Shown here: piece after piece, positions 7,181 through 14,890 of the stretch
How positions within the stretch are numbered: the first letter of the stretch is position 1
Layout: each line of letters begins with the position of its first letter
Origin: Clavibacter sp. VKM Ac-2873
GTDB taxonomy: Bacteria; Actinomycetota; Actinomycetes; Actinomycetales; Microbacteriaceae
Direction of reading: 5' to 3'
Assembly (NCBI RefSeq): GCF_015351075.1
Contig: NZ_JADKRS010000003.1
Coordinates: 310,001-374,000, forward strand
Length of the DNA stretch: 64,000 nt
Made by a program: the position numbers and the translations under genes
The notes under the pieces: model-generated
Told to the model about the DNA's origin: nothing
Database searches by the model: none
What the model saw: only the letters and a program-made list of their open reading frames with translations

Positions 7181-8302
7181 CTAGAGGACCACCACGAGCT
7201 TCCGCGCCGAGACGCCCGCGCGCAGCCGGTCCATCGCGGGCTGGATGCTCTCCAGCCCGGTGCCGACGACCTCCGCCTGCGGCGCCGCGACGTAGCGGCC
7301 CTCGGCGAGCGCGTCGGGCAGGAACCGCTCCCAGAGCATCGCGCCGACGCCGTCGTGCATGAGCGCGCTGCCCCAGATGAAGCTCGCCCGGATGCCGCGG
7401 ACGCGCGCGCGGATCATGAGGGCCGGGGTGGCCGTGCCCATGCGGATCCCGAGGCGCACGAGCGGCAGGCCCACCCGGCCGCCGCGCGGCAGGGTGTCGA
7501 AGGAGACGGGCGGGCTCGCCATGCTGACCCGCGTCGCGCCCGTGGCGGCGGCGATGTCGACGGCCGGGCCGCCGGATCCGGTGCCGATGGCGAGCACGCC
7601 CGCGACCCCCTGACCGCGCGCCGCGAGGTCCGCCACGATGTCCTGCACCGCCGTCGGGCTCCGGTAGTCGAACGCGCGGCTCGCGCCGAGGGAGCGCACG
7701 AGCTCGTGGTTGCGCGGCGAGGCGGTGGTCACGACGTCGTACCCGGCCGCGACCGCGAGCTGGATCGCGTTGAGCCCCACGCTCGTGGATCCGCCCCACA
7801 CCACCACGGTCTCGCCCGTCGCCGGGGTGGTCGCGTCGGGCGTGCGCAGACCGAGCTGGCCGGCGCCGAACAGCGCGGAGGCGGCGGTCGAGATCCCGAG
7901 CGGGAGCACGGCGGCGTCCTCGAAGGGCAGCGCGTCCGGGATCGGCGCCGCGAGGTCGGTGCGCACGACGACGCGCGTCTGGAACCCGCCCTCCGGCGCG
8001 TGCCGCCGCCCCTTCTCCATGCCGACCGCGTACGCGACGACCCGGTCGCCCACCGCGAAGCGCGTGACCCCGGGGCCGACCTCCTCGACGACGCCCGCGA
8101 CGTCCTCGCCGAGCACGGCGGGGTGCGGGAGCCAGCGGTACATGAGGTCGCCCATGTGCTGCTTCATGGTGTCGAGCGGGTTGATCGCGACGGCACGGAC
8201 GCGGATCGCGACCTCACCCTCCCGGGGCGCGGTCCGCGGCGCGGGGCCGACGGTCAGGTCGGCGGCGGACGAGGCGAGCCAGGCGGCGGATTCGGTGGGC
8301 AC
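7181..8302 (-). CDS. Zinc-type MDR alcohol dehydrogenase / quinone oxidoreductase
   Basis: A medium-chain dehydrogenase/reductase of about 373 residues. I chose the GTG at 8302 because it is preceded by GGAG at a good spacing. The N-terminal GroES-like part has LGEDVAGVVEEVG and VGDRVVAYA; the nucleotide-binding half has GETVVVWGGSTSVGLNAIQLA. The structural-zinc cysteine lobe is missing, as in quinone oxidoreductase and trans-enoyl reductase branches. The closing part, LERF-like LWERFLPDALAEGRYVA, resembles zinc-binding dehydrogenase C-termini. Two palindromes lie just upstream (8335-8355 and 8367-8385), and a similar site precedes the TetR gene at 9553, so that regulator probably controls it. 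Confidence 0.85.
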   Translation of the reverse strand: MPTESAAWLASSAADLTVGPAPRTAPREGEVAIRVRAVAINPLDTMKQHMGDLMYRWLPHPAVLGEDVAGVVEEVGPGVTRFAVGDRVVAYAVGMEKGRRHAPEGGFQTRVVVRTDLAAPIPDALPFEDAAVLPLGISTAASALFGAGQLGLRTPDATTPATGETVVVWGGSTSVGLNAIQLAVAAGYDVVTTASPRNHELVRSLGASRAFDYRSPTAVQDIVADLAARGQGVAGVLAIGTGSGGPAVDIAAATGATRVSMASPPVSFDTLPRGGRVGLPLVRLGIRMGTATPALMIRARVRGIRASFIWGSALMHDGVGAMLWERFLPDALAEGRYVAAPQAEVVGTGLESIQPAMDRLRAGVSARKLVVVL

Positions 8303-8334
8303 GGCGGTTCTCCGATCGAGGGGTGCGCTCCGCC

Positions 8335-8355
8335 TGATGACATCGCGTGTCATCA
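8335..8355. promoter_or_regulatory. Operator 1, perfect inverted repeat
   Basis: TGATGACA and TGTCATCA flank a five-base spacer (8343-8347). It sits 33 bases upstream of the oxidoreductase GTG. The half-site and spacing recur at 8367-8385 and, with one mismatch, before the TetR gene at 9521-9537. Confidence 0.75.
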
Positions 8356-8366
8356 CCATACACGCC

Positions 8367-8385
8367 GATGACACGTCGTGTCATC
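8367..8385. promoter_or_regulatory. Operator 2, perfect 19-bp palindrome
   Basis: GATGACACG-T-CGTGTCATC is a perfect palindrome. Its centre is 31 bp from that of operator 1, about three helical turns, so two dimers could bind the same DNA face between the divergent oxidoreductase and Fic operons. Confidence 0.75.
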
Positions 8386-8470
8386 AGGTTGATGCCGGGC
8401 TGTCACGAGATGCCGTCCCGCCATCGGGTGCCGGTCGATAGATTCGTGTTCCCGTCCGGAAGGAAGCGCC

Positions 8471-8692
8471 ATGACGACCACGCCCTCGGAACCGACCGCC
8501 CCGCTCGGCGAGGCGGAGCGGAGCTGGCGCCGACAGGTCGTCGACGAGACCCGCGCGTCGACCACCCTGGAGGGCGGCAGCTCGACGGACGCCATGCGCG
8601 ATCTGCAGGAGCAGTGGGTCGATGGCCGCATCACCGCCGACGAGCTGCTCGCCGGAGCGCGCCGGCTCCACCCGACCACCGCACCCCGCTGA
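8471..8692 (+). CDS. Fic antitoxin, VbhA/FicA-like
   Basis: A 73-residue protein with the class I Fic inhibitory helix. The defining motif (S/T)xxxE(G/N) is present at residues 30-35 as S-T-T-L-E-G; in the known family the Glu reaches into the toxin active site and blocks productive ATP binding. The surrounding residues form the expected helices (GEAERSWRRQVVDETRAST, then MRDLQEQWVDGRITADELL). It starts at ATG after AAGGAAG and ends five bases before the fic start, so the two genes are translated together, antitoxin first. Confidence 0.88.
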   Translation: MTTTPSEPTAPLGEAERSWRRQVVDETRASTTLEGGSSTDAMRDLQEQWVDGRITADELLAGARRLHPTTAPR

Positions 8693-8697
8693 TCCGC

Positions 8698-9468
8698 ATG
8701 TCGACGGACGATCGCCCCTGGGAGACGGCGACCAGCCCCGAAGGCCGCTGGGCGGGATACCTCGATCCGAGCACCGGACTGCTCCGCACCCTCTCCGCCG
8801 AGCCGCTGGAGACGCAGGCCGAGCTACGGGGCTTCGAGGACGACCACGTGGAAGCACGGTCGATCGAGGCCCGCGTCCGGCCCATCACCGGCTCGTACGG
8901 CATCGATCACCTCCAAGCCATCCACCGCCGCCTCTTCCAGGACGTCTACCCGTGGGCGGGCGAGATCCGGACTGTCAACATCTCCAAGGGCATTCCCCCG
9001 GAGCCGTTCCTGTCGCCGGAGCACGCCGCGTCCGCCGTGGACCGCACCGCCCGGCGCATGCACGAGGACGGCATGCTGCGCCCGGGCATGGATCACGAGC
9101 GCTTCGTCGACCTGCTCGCCCGGAGGTTCTCCGAGATCAACGAGGCGCACCCCTTCCGAGAGGGCAACGGGCGGACCCAGCGCCACTACTTCGACCTGGT
9201 GGCGCGTGACGCGGGCCGGCGCATCGACTGGTCCCAGCTCACCTCGGCGCAGAACATCGCCATCTCCGCGAAGGCCCGCGCGGGTCGCCTCGCCCCGCTG
9301 CGTGACACCCTGCGCGGCATCGTCACGGTCGCCCCGGTGGGTGCAGGACGTCCCGCGAGCGATGGTGATCTGCGGATCCCGCAGGCGCGGCCGGCCACCG
9401 CGCGGACCGCCGATCCCCTCGGCCGCTCCTCGGCGCGACCGGGACGCGGCGGTGGTCGCGGCTCCTGA
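8698..9468 (+). CDS. fic: Fic-domain AMPylating toxin (class I)
   Basis: A 256-residue Fic protein. The catalytic loop HPFREGNGRTQR (His151 to Arg162) matches the full active consensus HxFx(D/E)GNGRxxR, so it should transfer AMP from ATP to a target protein side chain; in the VbhT/FicT group the targets are the DNA gyrase and topoisomerase IV subunits. The preceding helix IHRRLFQDVYPWAGEIRTVNISKG is the Fic flap and substrate-binding region. I start it at ATG 8698, just after the antitoxin stop. The last 50 residues are Arg/Pro-rich and probably unstructured. Inhibition by the adjacent VbhA-like protein is expected. Confidence 0.9.
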   Translation: MSTDDRPWETATSPEGRWAGYLDPSTGLLRTLSAEPLETQAELRGFEDDHVEARSIEARVRPITGSYGIDHLQAIHRRLFQDVYPWAGEIRTVNISKGIPPEPFLSPEHAASAVDRTARRMHEDGMLRPGMDHERFVDLLARRFSEINEAHPFREGNGRTQRHYFDLVARDAGRRIDWSQLTSAQNIAISAKARAGRLAPLRDTLRGIVTVAPVGAGRPASDGDLRIPQARPATARTADPLGRSSARPGRGGGRGS

Positions 9469-9520
9469 CAGGCGGCGGATCGAGCCACCCGCGAGCCGGC
9501 CTCTTGAGCACGGTACGGCC

Positions 9521-9537
9521 ATGGCACGGGATGTCAT
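9521..9537. promoter_or_regulatory. Operator 3, imperfect inverted repeat before the TetR gene
   Basis: ATGGCA, five bases, TGTCAT: the same half-site and spacing as the two palindromes at 8335-8385, with one mismatch. It ends 15 bases before the TetR start, as expected for autoregulation. Confidence 0.6.
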
Positions 9538-9552
9538 CACTAGGATCGACGC

Positions 9553-10128
9553 ATGAGCAGATGGCAGCCGGACACGCGCGAGCGCCTGGCCGCCGCCGCT
9601 CTCGAGCTGTTCCACGAGCGGGGTTTCGCGGAGACGACCGTGCCCGAGATCACCGCCCGCGCCGGCCTGACGACCCGCACCTTCTTCCGCCACTTCGCCG
9701 ACAAGCGCGAGGTGCTCTTCGCCGAGGAGGACGAGCTGCCGGCGCTCGTCACGCGCATCATCCGCGAGGCGCCCGCCGACCGCTCGCCGCTCCAGGTCGT
9801 CGAGGACGGCTTCCCGGAGGTCGTCGCCTCGCAGTTCGCGGAGGGGCGCGCGACGCTGCTCGCCCGCAAGCGCATCATCGGCGACGACCCGGGGCTGCAG
9901 GAGCGCGAGATGCGCAAGGTCCAGGCGATGCAGGAGGCCGTGCGCGCGGGCTTCGTGGAGCGCGGGTCGGATCCGCTCACCGCCGTGCTCGTGGCCCACG
10001 CCACCGCGACGGTCTTCGGCGTCTCCATCGGCCGGTGGCTCGCCGACGGCGACGGCACGACCGACCTCGCAGAGGTGCTGCGCGAGACGCTCGACGCGCT
10101 CCGCCGGGTGATGGCGGAGGGTGCGTGA
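9553..10128 (+). CDS. TetR-family transcriptional regulator
   Basis: A 191-residue TetR protein. The N-terminal helix-turn-helix is clear: RERLAAAALELFHERGFAET, then VPEITARAGLTTRTFFRHFADKREVLF. The rest is a helical ligand-binding domain. A matching operator half-site pattern lies before this gene (9521-9537) and twice before the MDR oxidoreductase (8335-8385), so I infer that it represses both itself and that enzyme; the Fic operon sits between them and shares the intergenic sites. It overlaps the next gene by one base (TGATG). Confidence 0.88.
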   Translation: MSRWQPDTRERLAAAALELFHERGFAETTVPEITARAGLTTRTFFRHFADKREVLFAEEDELPALVTRIIREAPADRSPLQVVEDGFPEVVASQFAEGRATLLARKRIIGDDPGLQEREMRKVQAMQEAVRAGFVERGSDPLTAVLVAHATATVFGVSIGRWLADGDGTTDLAEVLRETLDALRRVMAEGA

Positions 10129-10355
10129 TGCGGGTTACGTACGACCCGGTCGCGGATGCCGCGTACATCGCGCTCGCGGGGCCGGTCGGTGACGGCGGGG
10201 CGGCCACGACGATCCACTCGATCCTGACGCCCGGCGACCGCGGCGAGGTCGCCCTCGACTTCGACGCCGACAGCTGCCTCCTCGGCATCGAGGTGCTGCG
10301 CGCGAGCGCGGTGCTGCCGGCGGCGGTGCTGGCGGATGCGGTGCGGATCGGCTAG
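10128..10355 (+). CDS. DUF2283 family small protein
   Basis: A 75-residue protein beginning MRVTYDPVADAAYIALAG, the hallmark of DUF2283, followed by the turn GDRGEVALDFDADSCLLGIEVLRAS. It is a small beta-rich fold of unknown function found in many bacteria, often near toxin-antitoxin or phage genes. The ATG shares a base with the TetR stop, so the two are co-translated. No catalytic motif is visible. Confidence 0.8.
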   Translation: MRVTYDPVADAAYIALAGPVGDGGAATTIHSILTPGDRGEVALDFDADSCLLGIEVLRASAVLPAAVLADAVRIG

Positions 10356-10387
10356 CTGCCGCGCACCCCCCCTGGGCCTAAGCACGA

Positions 10388-10409
10388 GTGGTACGCTTTC
10401 CGGTACCAC
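10388..10409. promoter_or_regulatory. YefM-YoeB operator
   Basis: GTGGTAC and GTACCAC form a perfect 7-bp inverted repeat with an 8-base spacer, ending 15 bases before the yefM ATG. YefM-type antitoxins bind palindromes with a GTAC core at their own promoters, so this is the likely autoregulatory site. A ribosome binding site AAGGAG follows at 10413-10418. Confidence 0.75.
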
Positions 10410-10424
10410 CTCAAGGAGCCCAGC

Positions 10425-10676
10425 ATGTCCGCCATCACCGCATCCGACGCGCGTCGGAACCTGTTCGGCCTCATCCAGCAGGTCAACGACGACCACTCCC
10501 CGGTGGAGGTCGTCTCCAAGCACGGCAACGCCGTCCTGATCTCGAAGGACGACTTCGACGCCATGACGGAGACGGCCTACCTGCTCCGCAACGCCAAGGG
10601 TGCCGAGCGGCTGCTGCGATCGCTGGAGCGCGCGCGACGAGGCGAATTCGAGACGCACGAGCTGATCGAGGAGTGA
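10425..10676 (+). CDS. yefM: YefM antitoxin (Phd/YefM family)
   Basis: An 83-residue antitoxin. The N-terminal dimerisation and DNA-binding part reads AITASDARRNLFGLIQQVND, with VEVVSKHGNAVLISKDDFDAMTET as the family's beta-strand core. The acidic C-terminus (GEFETHELIEE) is the toxin-wrapping tail. It starts at ATG after AAGGAG with a six-base spacing. Its TGA overlaps the GTG start of yoeB. Together they should form a complex that represses the promoter through the palindrome at 10388-10409. Confidence 0.92.
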   Translation: MSAITASDARRNLFGLIQQVNDDHSPVEVVSKHGNAVLISKDDFDAMTETAYLLRNAKGAERLLRSLERARRGEFETHELIEE

Positions 10677-10933
10677 CGCGCCAGCTCTCCTTCGAGTCGG
10701 ACGGCTGGGAGGACTACACCTATTGGCAGACCCAGGACCGGAAGACGCTGAAGCGGATCAACGCACTTATCCGCGACGTCATGCGCGACCCGTTCGAGGG
10801 ACCGGGCAAGCCCGAGCCCCTCAAGCACATCCTCTCGGGCGCCTGGTCGCGGCGCATCGACGACGCGAATCGTCTGGTCTACCTGGTCACCGACGCGCAC
10901 ATCGTGATCCTGCAAGCGCGCGATCACTACTGA
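10673..10933 (+). CDS. yoeB: YoeB ribosome-dependent mRNA interferase toxin
   Basis: An 86-residue toxin that matches E. coli YoeB almost position for position. WEDYTYWQTQDRKTLKRIN opens the RelE fold; KPEPLKH carries the catalytic Glu48 and Lys51; SGAWSRRID gives the basic patch; and the protein ends RDHY, with His85 and Tyr86 equivalent to E. coli His83 and Tyr84. YoeB cuts mRNA in the ribosomal A site. The GTG start overlaps the yefM stop by two bases, ensuring antitoxin excess. All catalytic residues are intact. Confidence 0.93.
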   Translation: MTRQLSFESDGWEDYTYWQTQDRKTLKRINALIRDVMRDPFEGPGKPEPLKHILSGAWSRRIDDANRLVYLVTDAHIVILQARDHY

Positions 10934-10947
10934 TCGCGGCGCAGCCC

Positions 10948-11289
10948 TCAGCTCCGCAGCACCTTCTGCATGGGCCGCCCGCGGGCGATCTCGTCGACGA
11001 GCTTGTCGAGGATGCGGACCTTCTTCATCAGCGGGTCGTCGATCTCCTCGATGCGGACGCCGCAGATCACGCCGCGGACCTCGTCGGCGAGCGGGTTCAT
11101 GCGGGCCGCGGCGAAGAAGTCGTGGAAGGTGGTCTCCGCGTCGAGGTGGCGCTGGAGCTCCGCGGCGTCGAAGCCGGTGAGCCAGGTGATGACCTGGTCG
11201 ACCTCGGCCTACGTATGACCCTTGCGCTCGGCCTTCTTCACGTAGAGCGGGTAGACCGCGGCGAACGGCGTCGTGAAGATGCGGTGCAT
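10948..11289 (-). pseudogene. DUF2200 family gene interrupted by an amber codon
   Basis: The frame from ATG 11289 reads MHRIFTTPFAAVYPLYVKKA, the DUF2200 opening, then ERKGHT followed by TAG at 11209-11211. Without any frame change it continues AEVDQVITWLTGFDAAELQ, then NPLADEVRGVICGVRIEEI and DPLMKKVRILDKLVDELARG, to TGA at 10948-10950: 113 codons, the full family length. Family members usually have Lys at the stop position, so a single AAG-to-TAG change explains it. The downstream part looks unmutated, which suggests a very recent nonsense mutation or a base error. Function of the family is unknown. Confidence 0.85.
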
Positions 11290-11415
11290 GTCCGGAGCGT
11301 AGGCCGAGGCCGACGCGGGGTCGAGGCCGGGAATAGCCGAGCGCCCCGGCGCGGTTCGACTCCATGCAGACGCATCCACCCGGATCCGTCGCCGTCGAGC
11401 ACCGAGGAGCGCCCC

Positions 11416-12465
11416 ATGGCCACGAAGATCGGCTTCCTGTCGTTCAACCACTGGCAGGACGTGCGCGGATCCCGCGTGCGCACCGCCCAGGACTCGCTGC
11501 TCCAGTCGATCGACCTCGCGGTCGCGGCCGAGGAGATCGGCATCGACGGCGCGTACTTCCGCGTGCACCACTTCGCGCCGCAGCAGGCGTCGCCGTTCCC
11601 GCTGCTGGCCGCCATCGCGAGCCGCACCAGCCGGATCGAGATCGGCACCGGCGTCGTCGACATGCGCTACGAGAACCCCCTCTACATGGCGGAGGAGGCG
11701 GCCATGACGGACCTCATCGCCAACCGCCGGGTGCAGCTCGGCATCAGCCGCGGATCGCCCGAGCAGGTCGAGGCCGGCTACGAGTCCTTCGGCTACGTGC
11801 CGCTCGACGGCGAGACCGACGCCGACATGGCCCGCCGCCACACGGGCCTCTTCCTCCGCGCGCTCGAGGGCGAGGAGCTCGCGACCGCGGCCCCGCAGCG
11901 CGGCATGATCGCGGGCGGCGTGGCCATCACGCCGCAGTCGCCGGGCCTCCGCGAACGGATCTGGTGGGGCGCCGGCACGCGCGCGACCGGCCAGTGGGCG
12001 GCCGAGCAGGGCATGAACCTCATGTCGTCGACGCTCCTCTCCGAGGACACCGGCGTGCCGCTCGACGTGCTCCAGGCCGAGCAGATCCAGCTGTTCCGCG
12101 ACGGCTGGGCCGCCGCCGGGCACGCGTGGGAGCCGCGCGTGAGCGTCAGCCGCAGCATCATCCCGATCGTCGACGACGAGTCGGAGATGTACTTCGGGGT
12201 CCGCTCGCAGATCGAGGGCCGCGACCAGGTGGGCGAGGTCGGCGGCGAGAAGTGGCGCTTCGGCCGCTCCTACATCGGCACCCCGGAGCGCCTCATCGAG
12301 GAGCTCGGAGCCGACCAGGCGATCGCCGCGGCCGACACCCTCCTCGTCACGATCCCCAACCAGCTCGGCGTGGACTTCAACCTGCGCTCGCTCGCGGCGA
12401 TCAAGCAGATCGGCGAGGCCTTGGGGTGGGACCGGGCCGACGTCGCGGTGGGAGCGTCGGCTTGA
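11416..12465 (+). CDS. LLM-class flavin-dependent oxidoreductase
   Basis: A 349-residue luciferase-like monooxygenase fold protein. It opens with KIGFLSFNHWQD and has the family core AVAAEEIGIDGAYFRVHHF, SPFPLLAAIASRTSRIEIGTGV and NPLYMAEEAAMTDLIANRRVQLGISRGSP, which builds the FMN/F420 pocket of the TIM barrel. The C-terminal helix AAIKQIGEALGW is typical. The ATG is preceded by GAGGAG at 11404-11409. Enzymes of this group oxidise diverse substrates with reduced flavin; the substrate here is unknown. It is divergent from the broken DUF2200 gene. Confidence 0.85.
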   Translation: MATKIGFLSFNHWQDVRGSRVRTAQDSLLQSIDLAVAAEEIGIDGAYFRVHHFAPQQASPFPLLAAIASRTSRIEIGTGVVDMRYENPLYMAEEAAMTDLIANRRVQLGISRGSPEQVEAGYESFGYVPLDGETDADMARRHTGLFLRALEGEELATAAPQRGMIAGGVAITPQSPGLRERIWWGAGTRATGQWAAEQGMNLMSSTLLSEDTGVPLDVLQAEQIQLFRDGWAAAGHAWEPRVSVSRSIIPIVDDESEMYFGVRSQIEGRDQVGEVGGEKWRFGRSYIGTPERLIEELGADQAIAAADTLLVTIPNQLGVDFNLRSLAAIKQIGEALGWDRADVAVGASA

Positions 12466-12491
12466 TTGGTTGACGCCTGCCCGCCGCGCGC

Positions 12492-12914
12492 TCAGTCGCC
12501 GGTCGGCCGCTTGCGCTGCTGCTTCGTCGCGGAGCGCTGCGTCTTGGCCGCGAGGCGCCTCTTCTGGGATCCCTTCGTGGGGCGGGTCGGTCGTCGCGGG
12601 GCGGCATCGGGCGCGAGCGCCTCGGCGACGAGCTGACGCAGCCCGTCGATCGCGGCGACCCGGTTGCGCAGCTGCGACCGCTGCTCGGAGACCGTCACCG
12701 TGATCGTCCCGGCGACCAGGCGCCGGCCGAGCCGGTCGAGGATCCGCTCCCGCTGCGGGTCGGTGAGCACGAGCGATCCCGCGACGTCCCACGTGAGCTG
12801 CACCCGGCTGTCCGACGTGTTGACGTGCTGTCCGCCGGGCCCGGACGACCGCGAGAACCGCCACTGCAGCTCGGCGGCGGGGATGGTCAGCCCCGGCGAC
12901 ACGACGAGATCCAT
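12492..12914 (-). CDS. arfB: Alternative ribosome-rescue factor ArfB (YaeJ-type peptidyl-tRNA hydrolase)
   Basis: A 140-residue release-factor-like protein. SGPGGQHVNTSDSRVQL carries the GGQ tripeptide at residues 27-29 that hydrolyses peptidyl-tRNA on stalled ribosomes. There are no codon-recognition domains, and the C-terminal third is a long basic tail (RRPTRPTKGSQKRRLAAKTQRS) that in ArfB threads into the empty mRNA channel. I take the ATG at 12914; the frame upstream of it is not conserved-looking. Length matches the family (about 140). Confidence 0.92.
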   Translation of the reverse strand: MDLVVSPGLTIPAAELQWRFSRSSGPGGQHVNTSDSRVQLTWDVAGSLVLTDPQRERILDRLGRRLVAGTITVTVSEQRSQLRNRVAAIDGLRQLVAEALAPDAAPRRPTRPTKGSQKRRLAAKTQRSATKQQRKRPTGD

Positions 12915-13399
12915 GCGCCAAGGGTCGCATAGTCCGCCTAAATGCCGCTGGAAACCGAGAGCCAATTAAGCGATCAGTGGGCAGGGTTCGACCTACGCTC
13001 GCTAGCCAGCACACATTAGGCCAGCCAGACAACACGCACTAAACCCCTGGGAGGCGTAGGCGCGCACCGCTCCCCTCTTCTTACGGACGCGGACTGCCAC
13101 AAGCCCGGCACGCACGCACGCACGCACGCACGCACGGCAGACATAAGCAATAATGATTTCAATGGCACGGGCTCACCCGCATCAGGTATATGTACGTCGC
13201 GGGTATCGGTAGACCAAGAGCCGGAAAACAATACCCCCCCCTACTGGGTTATATACATAGGCACCGACAGGGCTATATATTGGCACTTTAAGCTCAGGCA
13301 TCCGCGTTCGTGGGCCATTATCATCAGCCAGTCGGCGCTATAAACAGTGTCCAGCTCAGCTTCGGCAATACCATTTCTTCTCGAACGAAAGGCGCACAC
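12915..13399. other. Low-GC non-coding stretch at the edge of the PIN islet
   Basis: I see no gene here. Base composition drops from the chromosomal average soon after 12950. The stretch contains a GCAC tandem repeat (13108-13136), an eight-C run near 13234-13241 and AT-rich words such as TTATATACATA and CTATATATTGG near 13250-13285, which may be promoter elements for the PIN gene. No tRNA or integrase is visible. Confidence 0.5.
13108..13136. repeat. (GCAC)7 tandem repeat
   Basis: Seven perfect tandem copies of GCAC plus one G. It lies in the non-coding flank of the low-GC islet. Tetranucleotide repeats of this kind can vary in length by slippage; no reading frame depends on it here. Confidence 0.9.
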
Positions 13400-14743
13400 T
13401 TGAGGGATACGTTTCGCGCGTACTATTCATTAGACGAGCAAGAGCTGGAGTCCCTGTGGGCAAATGCGATCATAGTTCTCGACACGAATACGCTGTTAAA
13501 TTTCTTCCGCTACACGCCGGGGACTAGAGATGAGTTTCTGCGAGTACTCGAAAGCCTGCAGGAAACGCTCTGGCTTCCCTACCAGGTGGGCCTTGAATTT
13601 CAAGAGCGACGTCTCGACGTAATTCGAGGAACGTCTGAAGCATTCACTAAAGTTAAGGGCTCTGTCGATTCTGCAAAAAACACCGTATTTAAAACACTCA
13701 ACGAGTATAAGCATCACCCCTCGTTAAATCGGAGCGAGGTAACGACAGATCTCAACGAACTGTTCGCCGCGTTCACAAAAAAGATCGATGAGCAGCGAGT
13801 CACTCACGAGGAGTGGCTTGCGACCGAAGGCGATCCGGAAAAGACATTTTTGAGGATAAGCGCGCTCTATAAGGAGCGAGTGGGGAGCGCATTTTCAGCT
13901 GAGCAACTTGTGGAACTGAAGAGCGAGGGTGAAAAGCGTTATGAAGAAAAGGTCCCGCCCGGGTACAAAGATGCGGGTAAGACCAATGGCAATCAATACG
14001 GAGATTGGATCCTCTGGAAAGAGATATTAAACAGGGGGAAGCTTGTCAACCAACCAATTATCTTTGTGACAGATGATGCCAAAGAAGATTGGTGGAGAAT
14101 TGAACACGGCGAAACGCAAGGTCCTCGAATCGAATTAACTGATGAGTACTGGAAAGCATCGGGGCATCGATTGCACATGTATGAGCCCCTGCAATTCTTG
14201 CGGCATGCTAAAGTGCGAACCAAAATCCCGGTCAGCGAGGGCTCGCTTGAAGAGGTTAAGGAAGTTTCGAACGCGAGCGATCGCGCGCTTCGGGTACTTC
14301 GGGAGCGGCGTGAACGACTTATTCAACAACGAGAAGCTCAAACGCAGAGCATCGAGCGACGCCGCCGGGATTCACTTAATCCGGAGCAACAGGCATCCTT
14401 GCGCGCGGAAATTACAGCGTTGCAAGTAGAGCAGCAGGATATGGAAATGCAGCGAGACCGCTTTGCTTCGTCGGTAGACGAGCTCATGTCAAAACTTTCT
14501 GGCACTCATAACGAAGATGCCCGAACGGAAGTAATCTCGCGGCTTGCGAACCAGATCTCGCATCGCACGGAGCTCGAAAATCAACTGCAAATTATTGTTC
14601 GACGTAGAGCCGAGCTTGAAAGGCAGCTGAGGCGGAGTGACCACAATGAGGATAGAATTTCAGATTTGTGGCTCCGTCGACTACGGTCGCTCGAGGATGA
14701 GCTAAAAGAAGTCTCTCTAGCCTTAGATGAGCTGGGTGGGTAG
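13400..14743 (+). CDS. PIN-like domain protein (PIN_8/DUF4935 type) with C-terminal coiled coil
   Basis: About 447 residues from the TTG at 13400, which follows AAAGG; a GTG at 13310 would add 30 residues. The N-terminal domain opens with IIVLDTNTLLNFFRY, whose Asp starts the PIN active site. Further acidic positions appear in GLEFQERRL, GDWILWKEIL and IIFVTDDAKEDWW, the last being the typical closing strand of PIN nucleases. Residues about 310-447 are a long charged coiled coil with heptads (RRERLIQQREAQTQSIE, RLANQISHRTELENQLQII). GC content is far below neighbouring genes, a sign of transfer. PIN_8 proteins often occur in defence or abortive-infection settings; no partner gene is present. 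Confidence 0.7.
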   Translation: MRDTFRAYYSLDEQELESLWANAIIVLDTNTLLNFFRYTPGTRDEFLRVLESLQETLWLPYQVGLEFQERRLDVIRGTSEAFTKVKGSVDSAKNTVFKTLNEYKHHPSLNRSEVTTDLNELFAAFTKKIDEQRVTHEEWLATEGDPEKTFLRISALYKERVGSAFSAEQLVELKSEGEKRYEEKVPPGYKDAGKTNGNQYGDWILWKEILNRGKLVNQPIIFVTDDAKEDWWRIEHGETQGPRIELTDEYWKASGHRLHMYEPLQFLRHAKVRTKIPVSEGSLEEVKEVSNASDRALRVLRERRERLIQQREAQTQSIERRRRDSLNPEQQASLRAEITALQVEQQDMEMQRDRFASSVDELMSKLSGTHNEDARTEVISRLANQISHRTELENQLQIIVRRRAELERQLRRSDHNEDRISDLWLRRLRSLEDELKEVSLALDELGG

Positions 14744-14890
14744 TCATGTGTTATTTGTCTCTCAACAAGCCTTGACTACCCCGCGGAGTAGTTGATGTGC
14801 GCACAATAAGCGCCCCAAACGAATAGCAAGATGCCGGGCTGGAGAGGTTCTAGGCAAACATCTCTCTTGGTTCCACTTGGGCGGAACATA

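Noticed and set aside
12975-13000. GGTTCGAC word resembling a tRNA T-arm
   Set aside because: The flanking bases do not pair as a T-stem, and no acceptor, D or anticodon arm can be built around it.
13234-13241. Eight-C run as a phase-variable tract
   Set aside because: It lies in non-coding DNA, and I see no promoter spacing that would clearly depend on it.
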